Position numbers and translations under genes: made by a program. From the NCBI GenBank assembly GCA_910589275.1, contig CAJUTH010000029.1, positions 380 to 48,035 of the forward strand: DNA of 47,656 nt. The letters run 5' to 3'. Below, piece after piece: positions 7,631-15,694 of this stretch. Within the stretch, counting starts at the first letter, position 1. The number at the start of each line of letters is the position of its first letter. Under the pieces are notes generated by a model. It made no database searches. It saw only the letters and a program-made list of their open reading frames with translations, and had not been told where the DNA came from. This DNA comes from an uncultured Dorea sp. GTDB lineage: Bacteria > Bacillota > Clostridia > Lachnospirales > Lachnospiraceae.

Positions 7631-8039
7631 ACCCCTCTTTTGCCTCCCGCCAGTGCCCGATCTCCGTCAATGTCTTTTCCGCCTGAAGATACTGGCACAC
7701 CGTACAATTTCTTGCCTCCGCTTTCACTTCTTCCTTTTCCTGCTCAGTAAGATTTCCCTGAATATCTACAATATAATAAAACTCCAGCCGGTTCCTCTCT
7801 GTTTTTGACCAGTCAAAATCTGCTTCAATCATTACCTTATCATAGTCCAGCCCTCTCTCCTGCAGGATCCTCTGCATGGTCATATTCATGCAGGCAGCAA
7901 AGGACGACGTCAGAATATCTCCCGGCCGCTGAAATTTATCCTGCCCGCCGGACTCCGCAGGCACATCCGCATAGCTTATATGAGATCCGTCCGACAATTC
8001 AATCACATAATTCTCTCCTGTACTGGTTGAAGTAATCAT
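7590..8039 (-). CDS. OsmC/Ohr-family protein
   Basis: A 149-aa protein of the OsmC family, thiol peroxidases that reduce organic hydroperoxides. The two cysteine sites are visible: C50 in SSFAACMNM and C112/C115 in NCTVCQYL. The central helix and KVMIEADFDW strand fit the fold. I use the ATG at 8039 (GGTGG 7 bp upstream); an earlier start at 8093 would overlap the cyclophilin gene. Its 3' end overlaps the alcohol dehydrogenase start by 41 bp, so the two were translationally coupled. It lies in a run of genes after the peptide importer. Whether it is a true peroxidase is not established, because the second site is CxxC rather than a single Cys. Confidence 0.8.
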   Translation of the reverse strand: MITSTSTGENYVIELSDGSHISYADVPAESGGQDKFQRPGDILTSSFAACMNMTMQRILQERGLDYDKVMIEADFDWSKTERNRLEFYYIVDIQGNLTEQEKEEVKAEARNCTVCQYLQAEKTLTEIGHWREAKEGYETISVENKSSEI

Positions 8040-8068
8040 AGTTTTCCACCGTTTCTTTCCATTATTTT

Positions 8069-8656
8069 TTACCCGAGTCCTTTGTTCCTCCACATTACCG
8101 GCAGATTCTGAACCGGCATTTTCACCGGCTCCGGATAACTTTTCCCATGAAGTTTTAGCTCCACCCTGCTGATTACCTGCGGCTCCACTGGAGTATTTAC
8201 CTCAACGCCTTCAATCGGGAAGCTCTCTACTGGCACGGTTTTTACCTTCTCCAGCCGGTAAATCTCATCCATACCCTCTAGGACTTTGCCAAACACCGGA
8301 TAAACCCCTTTATGCTCCGGACAATCCCTTAACGGGAAGAAAAATTCTCCTCCGGCGATTCCATCCGCGCCATAACCGCCCATGCATACGCATCCCGGAT
8401 GGGAATCCAGCGGCTCGATCTCCGGATTTAACTGAAATTCATTCGGGATCAGATACTGGGCCTCCTTCTTTCCAAAGCCGGAATAGCTGATATCCACCCA
8501 GTTTCCCGGCACGATGCGCTGAATCGCATAGCCGTCCATCAGCCCGGCAGACGCGATATGGATAAAACTGTTTACCGTATTCGGCGCCGCCTCCGGAAGA
8601 AGCTCTATCACGATTTTCTTTCCATTTTCCATGTAAATGACTGCTGTTGGATTCAT
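8069..8656 (-). CDS. Cyclophilin-type peptidyl-prolyl isomerase, divergent
   Basis: A 195-aa cytoplasmic protein of the cyclophilin fold (VIELLPEAAPNTVNSFIHIA at the N-terminus, PVFGKVLEGMDEIYRLEKV near 128). Family members isomerise X-Pro bonds. The catalytic Arg is kept in YAIQRIVPG, but the usual QGGD that follows is replaced by VDISY, and the FFI core reads EFFFPL, so activity may be altered. The ATG at 8656 has AAGGAGG 5 bp upstream. It starts 10 bp after the M24 peptidase gene, which cleaves next to proline; a shared proline-peptide theme is possible but only inferred. Confidence 0.8.
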   Translation of the reverse strand: MNPTAVIYMENGKKIVIELLPEAAPNTVNSFIHIASAGLMDGYAIQRIVPGNWVDISYSGFGKKEAQYLIPNEFQLNPEIEPLDSHPGCVCMGGYGADGIAGGEFFFPLRDCPEHKGVYPVFGKVLEGMDEIYRLEKVKTVPVESFPIEGVEVNTPVEPQVISRVELKLHGKSYPEPVKMPVQNLPVMWRNKGLG

Positions 8657-8666
8657 AAATGCCTCC

Positions 8667-9743
8667 TTACTTTTCATCAATGATCGTCAGGGTTTTGGGA
8701 TAGTGATTCAGCACTTCCGCTCCCTCTTTTGTTACAAGGACCAAGTCCTCGATACGCACCCCTGTCTCTCCGGCCAGATAGATCCCCGGTTCAATCGAGA
8801 AAATCATCCCCGGTTCCGCCGTCCTCTCATTTGCAAGGGATACGTCTCCAAATTCATGCTCGGACAACCCGATAAAATGCCCCAGACGGTGATTGAAGTT
8901 CTCGCCGTATCCCGCCTCTGTTATGATAGCCCTTGCCGTCCTGTCCAGCTCGCACAAAGGCACGCCCGGCTTAATCTTTGCAATGGCCGCTTCGTTCGCC
9001 TTCCGTACCAGCTCATAGATTTCCCGGTTCTTCTCCGACGCCTCCCCATAATAAAAGGTTCTGGTCATATCCGAACAGTACTGGTCTCTGATACAGCCCA
9101 CGTCAAAGAGCACCGCATCCCCATGACGAAGGATGGTATCATCTGGCATATGGTGGGGATCCGCCGCATTTGCCCCAAAGGAAACGATCGGCTGAAAGGA
9201 AAAATCCTCCGCTCCTAACTCTTGATAAATCCCAAGGAGCTGATCCGCGATCTCTTTTTCCGTCGTCCCTTCCTTCACCAATCCATACAGCCTTTCCATG
9301 GCCTGATCGTTGACCGCTGAAGCCGCGCGCATCTTCTCCTGTTCCTCCATGTCCTTGATCCCGCGCGTCAGGTCAACCGCCAGAGAAGCATTTACAAATT
9401 TATTCGTTTCTTTTCCTTCCATCAGCGGCAGAAGGAACCTAGCCTTCAGATCCTTGTCCACTCCTAATACCTCCGAAGCATCCACATGCTCCTTCACATC
9501 GTCCATCACCGGATCTGTATCGCTGTACCAGACCTTTTTAAATTCGGCTCTCTCCGGAATGGTAAACAGACGGTTCAAAAACAGCACGTGCTCTCCGCTT
9601 TTCTTAAGCAGCATCCCATAAAACCGCTCTCCCGGCTCCACCTGAATCCCTGTCATATAAAAGATCGATACCGGATCACAGACCAGCATCTGGGATAACC
9701 CCTGTTCCTCCATCGCTTTCATAACTCTGTCTATTCTAGTCAT
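8667..9743 (-). CDS. M24-family Xaa-Pro aminopeptidase
   Basis: A 358-aa cytoplasmic metallopeptidase with an N-terminal creatinase-like domain (about 1-125) and a C-terminal pita-bread domain. All five metal ligands are visible: the two Asp in VLFDVG and CSDMTRTF, His in RLGHFIGL, Glu in SIEPGIYL and Glu in VRIEDLVLV. It removes N-terminal residues ahead of proline. I use the ATG at 9743 (GGGAGG 8 bp upstream) instead of an in-frame start at 9860, because the intervening DNA contains a hairpin. Placement downstream of an oligopeptide importer suggests that it degrades imported peptides. Confidence 0.88.
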   Translation of the reverse strand: MTRIDRVMKAMEEQGLSQMLVCDPVSIFYMTGIQVEPGERFYGMLLKKSGEHVLFLNRLFTIPERAEFKKVWYSDTDPVMDDVKEHVDASEVLGVDKDLKARFLLPLMEGKETNKFVNASLAVDLTRGIKDMEEQEKMRAASAVNDQAMERLYGLVKEGTTEKEIADQLLGIYQELGAEDFSFQPIVSFGANAADPHHMPDDTILRHGDAVLFDVGCIRDQYCSDMTRTFYYGEASEKNREIYELVRKANEAAIAKIKPGVPLCELDRTARAIITEAGYGENFNHRLGHFIGLSEHEFGDVSLANERTAEPGMIFSIEPGIYLAGETGVRIEDLVLVTKEGAEVLNHYPKTLTIIDEK

Positions 9744-9790
9744 TTGCCATTTCCTCCCGTATGAAAAATATTTTCCCGCGTAATTAGAAA

Positions 9791-9831
9791 GCCGCAGGAA
9801 GCTCCTCTGCTCTGCAAAGTTCTCCTGCGGC
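9791..9831 (-). terminator. Hairpin between oppC and the M24 peptidase
   Basis: GCCGCAGGA and TCCTGCGGC form a perfect 9-bp stem around a 23-nt loop. The minus-strand tail TTTCTAATTA is only moderately T-rich, so it may be a partial terminator that lowers expression of the peptidase cluster relative to the importer. Confidence 0.6.
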
Positions 9832-9881
9832 TTATTATACCATATTCTAAATATATCCACTACGGATATTTCATCTTTCCC

Positions 9882-10715
9882 CTAAAACTCTTTTCTGAGC
9901 TTCGGATCCAGAAGATCCCTCAAACCGTCGCCGATAAAGTTTGCGCCAACCGCCATTGTAAAAATAGCCAGTCCTGGGAATCCGGCAATCCAGAATTTAT
10001 TAAAATAATCCGCGCCGTCTGAGACCATCATGCCCCACTCCGGCGTCGGCGGCGCCGAACCCAGCCCTAAGAAACTTAAGGTTGAGAACATCAGAATCTT
10101 ATTGCCGATATCTGTGGTTGCCATGATCAATACGGAATTAATACTGTTCGGTATGATTTCCTTCATCAGCACACGCATTCTGGATGCGCCGAGAGCAATC
10201 GAAGCCGTTACATACTCATTTTCCTTCACGCTTAAAACCACGCTGCGCATCAGTCTGGCATAGGTAGGCCATGACACAATAACAAGCGCAAACAGCGTAT
10301 TAAATAAATCAGAACCCAGCACCGCATTGATGATCATTGCAAGCACCAGCGACGGAAACGACAAAATCATCTCCGAGAACCTCATCATCACGTTGTCCAC
10401 CATTCCGCCTACATATCCGGCTATCGCGCCGTAAAAGGTTCCGATAATACCGGAAAGGATCACTGTCACAACACCTGCCAGAAGAGAATATCTTCCGCCG
10501 TAGATCACACGGCTGAAAATGTCCCTTCCAAAATTGTCCGTTCCAAACCAGTGATCACCCGACGGCGGGTTCAGACGGACACCAAGGTCCTGTACGATGG
10601 GATCATAAGGCGCTATTACCGGTGCAAGGATCGCTGCAAGAATCCACGCAAGGCAGATGATCACACCCAGCGTAAATAAATAATTTGATTTCAATAATTT
10701 TTTTAATCCATGCAT
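9882..10715 (-). CDS. oppC: Oligopeptide/dipeptide ABC permease, OppC/DppC
   Basis: A 277-aa inner membrane permease with an N-terminal helix (LFTLGVIICLAWILAAILAP) and the OppC N-terminal signature DHWFGTDNFGRDIFSRVIYG at about 54-73. Several membrane helices follow, with the EAA coupling loop ASIALGASRMRVLMKEIIPN that contacts the ATPases. It forms a heterodimer with OppB. It starts 2 bp after the oppB stop, so it is translationally coupled. It is the last gene of the importer proper; a hairpin follows. The transported substrate (peptide, nickel or other) cannot be read directly. Confidence 0.9.
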   Translation of the reverse strand: MHGLKKLLKSNYLFTLGVIICLAWILAAILAPVIAPYDPIVQDLGVRLNPPSGDHWFGTDNFGRDIFSRVIYGGRYSLLAGVVTVILSGIIGTFYGAIAGYVGGMVDNVMMRFSEMILSFPSLVLAMIINAVLGSDLFNTLFALVIVSWPTYARLMRSVVLSVKENEYVTASIALGASRMRVLMKEIIPNSINSVLIMATTDIGNKILMFSTLSFLGLGSAPPTPEWGMMVSDGADYFNKFWIAGFPGLAIFTMAVGANFIGDGLRDLLDPKLRKEF

Positions 10716-10717
10716 GG

Positions 10718-11737
10718 TCAGCTACACCTCACTCTCGGATCTATGATGCCGTATAAAATATCAACAATCGTATTAATCACCATATAATTCAGCGCAATTA
10801 AAAGCGCCACTCCGATGATAGACGGAAAGTCTGCAGCCGTTACTGATGCGTAAGCAAACTGCCCTACTCCAGGCCAGTTAAAGATTGTCTCAACAAGAAC
10901 CATTCCTCCCAGGAGATTTCCAAGTCCCATACCGATTACCGTAAGAACCGGAATCAGCGCATTGCCAAGGGCATGCCCCATGATCAGTTTGCTTTCTGAC
11001 AGTCCCTTCGCCTTTGCCGTCCGGATATAATCCGTCGACATGACATCCAGAATATTAGACCTTGTGGTCCTCGTAATCAGACCCATCGTAAACGCCGCCA
11101 GCACTACCGCCGGCAGAATTAGGTGGGATAAGGCATCCAGCGCCTTTGCGCCGTTCCCTTCTATTAAACTGTCTATCACATAAAGTCCCGTTACGGTCTC
11201 CGGCGTCGCATAGATATTGCTCAGCCGCCCCGGGCCCGGAAATATCTGAAACTTATAATACAGGAAATACAACACCAAAAGTGCAAACCAGAAGCTGGGA
11301 ATACTGACTCCCGTTACCGAGATCACACGGACTCCCTGATCCAGCGCGCTGTTTCTTCTCACTGCTGATATAATTCCAAAGAGGATGCCGAAGACTGTTG
11401 CCAGTATAATTGACACCAATGCCAATTCAATTGTGGCCGGAAAACACCTCTTAAGTTCAAAAAGCACCGCATTATTTGTTCGGATGGATGTGCCAAGATC
11501 CAGATGCAACAGATTCCCTATATACATAAAATACTGCACTAGAAGCGGTTTATCCAGTCCATATTTCGCCCGATACGCTGCCACAACCTCCGGATTGCTC
11601 ATTGCGCGCTGTCCTAAGTTCGCCACCACCGGATCGCCCGGTATCAGCTTGGTAAGAATAAATACCATCGTTGCCACGCCGAACAACATGACTATCATAT
11701 ACAATAATCTTTTTCCTATGAATTTTAGTCGTTCCAT
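10718..11737 (-). CDS. oppB: Oligopeptide/dipeptide ABC permease, OppB/DppB
   Basis: A 339-aa permease with the OppB N-terminus (GKRLLYMIVMLFGVATMVFI, then LIPGDPV), six membrane helices, and the EAA loop TAKAKGLSESKLIMGHALGN around 237-256. The C-terminus GIIDPRVR is typical. A longer periplasmic insertion lies between helices 2 and 3. It is preceded by the substrate-binding lipoprotein gene (35 bp gap) and coupled to oppC. Confidence 0.92.
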   Translation of the reverse strand: MERLKFIGKRLLYMIVMLFGVATMVFILTKLIPGDPVVANLGQRAMSNPEVVAAYRAKYGLDKPLLVQYFMYIGNLLHLDLGTSIRTNNAVLFELKRCFPATIELALVSIILATVFGILFGIISAVRRNSALDQGVRVISVTGVSIPSFWFALLVLYFLYYKFQIFPGPGRLSNIYATPETVTGLYVIDSLIEGNGAKALDALSHLILPAVVLAAFTMGLITRTTRSNILDVMSTDYIRTAKAKGLSESKLIMGHALGNALIPVLTVIGMGLGNLLGGMVLVETIFNWPGVGQFAYASVTAADFPSIIGVALLIALNYMVINTIVDILYGIIDPRVRCS

Positions 11738-11772
11738 AAAGCCATCCTCTTTTGCTTTCAGATATAATCTAA

Positions 11773-13395
11773 TTATTCTGCGATATTAATCATAGTAACA
11801 TCCAGCGTATATGGGTCGGATACTGCTACGCCCGTCAGTCTGGTATTAAACCCGATATGTGCAGGAGCCTGCGCAATCATAACAAATGGACCATACTCAT
11901 AGGTTGCATCCTGAATCTCGCCCAGAATAGCGGCGCGCATATCATCGTCGGTCGCTTCCATGCAGGCTTTTGCCATTGACGCAATGCCCGGATCCATATC
12001 TTCCGCCCAGCCTGCGCGCAAACCTACAAGGCCGCCCGGTAAAAACTCAAGCTGTACGTTTGGATCTGCAAAGTCAACAGACCAGTACATTACCGTAAGT
12101 CCAAGGGTTCCGTCACGGTATGCGTCTCCGTATCCCGCTGCCCATGCCTGAGTTACAATATTACAATTAATTCCAATCAATGCAAGGTCATCCTTTACCT
12201 TCTGTCCAAGATCGGTAAGAGGAGTTCCTTCAAACGCAAGGTCTGTAATTGTCAGATCAATGTCAAAACCATCCGGATATCCCGCGTCAGCCAAAAGCTT
12301 CTTCGCTTCTTCCACGTCAGTATAGCTTACGTCACGGGTTCCCTTACTTCCCATAAATCCATCCTGAATCAAAGCGTACGGTGTAATAGTACCGGAACCT
12401 ACAATCTCCTGAACTCCCTTATAATCCAGCGCTTTACGGATTGCCTGCTGCACCTTCGGGTCAGAAACCGGTCCGCCGATCTCTTTATCCATATTCATCA
12501 TAACAAACGCTACGGTCTTGGTAGGATCATTGATCACACTTACACTGTCTTTTCCTTCCAATTCAGACACAGTATCGTCTGTCAGATTCAGAGCCACGTC
12601 CACGTCTCCGCTGGACAAAGTCATCATCTGTGTATTCGCGTCACCCTGAAGCTGGATAATGTATTTATCTACATTCGATGCATTTTCGCCCCAGTAATTC
12701 TCATTCTTTTCCAAGATGATTTCTTCGTTCGGAGTATACTTTGTCAAAACATACATACCAGAACCCGCGCTTGTGTTATCCAGATAATTACGCGCTGTAT
12801 CCGCCTCTGCCGCATCCTCTGCATCGGTAGCGCCATTTTCCTTTGCAACCTTGCTGTCAAGAATTGCCAGAGCATTGTAAGTCAGCTTGGAAGTAATTGC
12901 ACTGTCAGGCTCTGTTAAGTTGAAGATAACCGTCTTCTCATCCGGTGTTTCAACACTTTCGATCGTATCAGCGATGAAAGACGGATTGCCCTTCAGGTTC
13001 TTACAGCGGTTCACTGAAAATGCTACGTCCTCTGAGGTCATCGGATTGCCGCTTGCAAACTTGATTCCATCCTTAAGGGTGATGGTAAGCGTCAGGCCGT
13101 CCTCTGAAAACTCATAGGTATCTGCCAGACAAGGCTCCGCAGCGCCGTCGTTACTATAGAATTTGAACAGGTTCTCATAACATGCGTTCATTACAACGTG
13201 CGCATACTTCTCATATACGTAACCGGGGTCAAAGGTCTCAAGGCCTTCTCCTTCCATTGCGATCACTACGGTCTTGCCGCCTCCGTCCGCTGATCCGGAA
13301 TCGCCGTCCGGCGCCGCATCAGGGCCGCCGCCACATGCCGCAAGAGACAATACAACTGTAAAGCTCATAACTAATGCCAATAGTTTCTTTTTCAT
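11773..13395 (-). CDS. oppA: Peptide ABC transporter substrate-binding lipoprotein
   Basis: A 540-aa SBP_bac_5 (cluster C) binding protein. The signal peptide MKKKLLALVMSFTVVLSLAA ends in the lipobox LAAC with C21 as the lipidated residue, followed by a Gly/Asp/Ser-rich tether. The body has family landmarks such as YENLFKF, LKDGIKFASGNPMTSEDVAF and RKALDYKG. I use the ATG at 13395, which has AAGGAGG 7 bp upstream. It sits between the ATPase gene oppF and oppB, so the order is D-F-A-B-C. It captures peptides outside the membrane for import. Ligand specificity is unknown. Confidence 0.92.
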   Translation of the reverse strand: MKKKLLALVMSFTVVLSLAACGGGPDAAPDGDSGSADGGGKTVVIAMEGEGLETFDPGYVYEKYAHVVMNACYENLFKFYSNDGAAEPCLADTYEFSEDGLTLTITLKDGIKFASGNPMTSEDVAFSVNRCKNLKGNPSFIADTIESVETPDEKTVIFNLTEPDSAITSKLTYNALAILDSKVAKENGATDAEDAAEADTARNYLDNTSAGSGMYVLTKYTPNEEIILEKNENYWGENASNVDKYIIQLQGDANTQMMTLSSGDVDVALNLTDDTVSELEGKDSVSVINDPTKTVAFVMMNMDKEIGGPVSDPKVQQAIRKALDYKGVQEIVGSGTITPYALIQDGFMGSKGTRDVSYTDVEEAKKLLADAGYPDGFDIDLTITDLAFEGTPLTDLGQKVKDDLALIGINCNIVTQAWAAGYGDAYRDGTLGLTVMYWSVDFADPNVQLEFLPGGLVGLRAGWAEDMDPGIASMAKACMEATDDDMRAAILGEIQDATYEYGPFVMIAQAPAHIGFNTRLTGVAVSDPYTLDVTMINIAE

Positions 13396-13456
13396 AAATC
13401 TACCTCCTTCAAGTATGATGAAATAATATTGAGTCGCCATGAACTGGCGGAATCTC

Positions 13457-14434
13457 CTAATCCTCCCTGTCATACAAATGACAGGCAACAAAATGTCCTT
13501 CTGCAATCTCTTTCAATACCGGGCGCTCCGCCATACAGCGGTCGCATGCCTTCGGACAGCGCGTATGGAACCGGCATCCGGACGGCGGATTGCTGGGGTT
13601 TGGCACCTCGCCCTCGAGACGGATCCTCTCGCCCTGCGCGTTCTGATCCACCTGCGGGATCGCTGACAAAAGAGCCTCCGTATAGGGATGGTAACGTTTC
13701 TCATATAGCTTATCGTAAGATGCAATCTCAACCATATTGCCCAGATACATCACTCCGACCCGGTCGCTGACCTGATACACCACGTTCAGGTTATGGGAGA
13801 TAAAGAAATAGGTAAGTCCCAGCTTCTCCTTCAATTCCTGAAGAAGATTAAGTACCTGTGCCTGAACCGATACGTCCAGCGCCGAGACAGCCTCGTCGCA
13901 GATAATAATCTCCGGCTCCAGCGCCAGCGCTCTCGCGATTCCCACCCGCTGCTTCTGTCCTCCCGACAGCTCGTGGGGATATCTGCTCAAATGATAATCG
14001 TCCAGACCTACCAAAGTAAGCAGCTCATGAATCCGCGCCTCTACGTCTACCTTCCCCTTCAGATTATGAATTTCAAAAGGTTCCATTAGAATCTGCTTTA
14101 AATTTCTCCTAGGGTTCAGGCAGGCGGAAGGATCCTGAAAAATAATCTGCGCTTTTTTCCTCATCTCTTTCAGGTCGTTTCCCTTTAAGGAAGAAATGTC
14201 CTGCCCATGGAAATAAATGCTGCCCTCCGTGGCGTCCAGCAGACGGATCAGCGTACGGCCCAGCGTACTCTTGCCGCATCCGCTCTCCCCAACTACCCCG
14301 AAGGTCTCTCCCTTTAATATCTCAAAACTGACATCATCTACCGCCTTTACCGTGCCGGACTTTTTATTCTTTCCTTTAAAATATACTTTTACATGGTCGG
14401 CTTTCATCAGCACTTCTTTTTCATTTCCTGCCAT
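13457..14434 (-). CDS. oppF: Oligopeptide ABC transporter ATPase, OppF
   Basis: A 325-aa ATPase with Walker A GESGCGKST, Q-loop FQDPSACLNPR, signature HELSGGQKQRVGIARAL, Walker B IIICDEAVSALD and the switch His in FISHNL. The C-terminal extension characteristic of oligopeptide ATPases follows (PSNPPSGCRFHTRCPKA), with four cysteines (CxxxxxxC...CxxxxC) that in family members can bind an Fe-S cluster. It starts 3 bp after oppD ends, so it is coupled. It pairs with OppD to power import. Confidence 0.93.
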   Translation of the reverse strand: MAGNEKEVLMKADHVKVYFKGKNKKSGTVKAVDDVSFEILKGETFGVVGESGCGKSTLGRTLIRLLDATEGSIYFHGQDISSLKGNDLKEMRKKAQIIFQDPSACLNPRRNLKQILMEPFEIHNLKGKVDVEARIHELLTLVGLDDYHLSRYPHELSGGQKQRVGIARALALEPEIIICDEAVSALDVSVQAQVLNLLQELKEKLGLTYFFISHNLNVVYQVSDRVGVMYLGNMVEIASYDKLYEKRYHPYTEALLSAIPQVDQNAQGERIRLEGEVPNPSNPPSGCRFHTRCPKACDRCMAERPVLKEIAEGHFVACHLYDRED

Positions 14435-14437
14435 GGA

Positions 14438-15433
14438 TTAGCCCTCCCCTTCCTGAACGTTCTCATATCTCCAGCAACGTACCTTCCTGTCCTCGGATAT
14501 CCGGTACATCGGCGGCATTTCCTTCTTGCACCGTTCGGCTGCATAAGGGCATCTGGGCCAGAAACTGCAGCCTTCTACCCGCTCAGTCGGGTTCGGAACC
14601 ATGCCCTCAATCGTCTTAAGCGGCGGCCTGTCCTTTGTGATCCGCGGAATCGCATCCATCAGCCCCTGGGTATAAGGATGCTTCGGACTCTCAAACAACT
14701 CTTTTACCGACGCCTGTTCCACCACATGCCCGGTATACATGACAAGTACTGTATCGCAAAGCTCGCTGATCACGCCAAGGTCATGGGTGATAAATACTAC
14801 GGAAGTTCCCATGCTCTCATTCAGTTCCCGGATCAGATCAAGGATCTGCGCCTGAATCGTAACATCCAGCGCAGTCGTAGGCTCGTCTGCGATCAGGATC
14901 TGTGGTTTGCAGGCCAGCGCCATGGCGATCATCACCCTCTGACGCATGCCGCCGGACATCTGGTGCGGATACTCATGCGCCCTGACCTCCGGATTCGCAA
15001 TCCCTACCGCCTTCATCATCTCCACCGCTTCCTGCATGGCGTCCTTCTTATTCATCCCGCTGTGCAGCTTAAGCGCCTCCGCGATCTGCTTCCCGCATTT
15101 AATAATCGGATTCAGGGACGTCATCGGCTCCTGAAAGATCATAGAAATTTCGTTTCCGCGGATTTTCTGCATCTCGCTTTCTGATTCTTTTACCAAATCC
15201 TTTCCATTGTACAGAATCTCTCCATTCGTAATCTCTCCCGGAGGATTTGGAATCAGCCTCATCATGCCTAAGGAAGACACGCTCTTACCGCTTCCGCTTT
15301 CCCCGACAATTCCAAGCTTCTCGCCCTTATGTAATGTGTAGCTCAAATGATTTACAGCTTTTACAGTACCTTCCACAGTTTTAAATTCTACACACAAATC
15401 TTTAATCTCAATGATCTTCTCTGTCTTTTCCAT
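14438..15433 (-). CDS. oppD: Oligopeptide ABC transporter ATPase, OppD
   Basis: A 331-aa ATPase and the first gene of the importer operon. It shows Walker A GESGSGKSV, Q-loop FQEPMTSLNP, signature HQMSGGMRQRVMIAMAL (the GGMRQR variant is typical of OppD), Walker B ILIADEPTTALD and switch FITHDL. The C-terminal oligo_HPY region (HPYTQGLMDAIPR, then GCSFWPRCPYA) has the cysteine set. Ribosome binding site GAGAGG precedes the ATG at 15433. The 134 bp upstream, up to the htpG terminator, hold an AT-rich stretch with a weak TATAAC candidate. Confidence 0.93.
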   Translation of the reverse strand: MEKTEKIIEIKDLCVEFKTVEGTVKAVNHLSYTLHKGEKLGIVGESGSGKSVSSLGMMRLIPNPPGEITNGEILYNGKDLVKESESEMQKIRGNEISMIFQEPMTSLNPIIKCGKQIAEALKLHSGMNKKDAMQEAVEMMKAVGIANPEVRAHEYPHQMSGGMRQRVMIAMALACKPQILIADEPTTALDVTIQAQILDLIRELNESMGTSVVFITHDLGVISELCDTVLVMYTGHVVEQASVKELFESPKHPYTQGLMDAIPRITKDRPPLKTIEGMVPNPTERVEGCSFWPRCPYAAERCKKEMPPMYRISEDRKVRCWRYENVQEGEG

Positions 15434-15567
15434 AATATCCTCTCACCTACCGCAAATGAAACAGAAGCCCATATCTGCATATCATATTTATAAATATACA
15501 AAAACATCTCTGCTTTTTCCCGTTATAGTATTTTACTTATACCGCAATAAAGCATCCCAGTAAAAAA

Positions 15568-15613
15568 GTAACAAGACTATTCCCATTATTTCAGCCGGGA
15601 ACATTCTTGTTAC
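15568..15613 (-). terminator. Intrinsic terminator of htpG
   Basis: GTAACAAGA...TCTTGTTAC with an inner TTCCC/GGGAA pair forms a strong stem, and TTTTTT follows on the minus strand. It separates htpG from the opp operon. Confidence 0.88.
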
Positions 15614-15694
15614 CTCTGATATTTCATAATTATACACAACACAAATGTTAATTTCAATATTATTTTTGTGTTTCTTTTAACTTATACATTTTTT

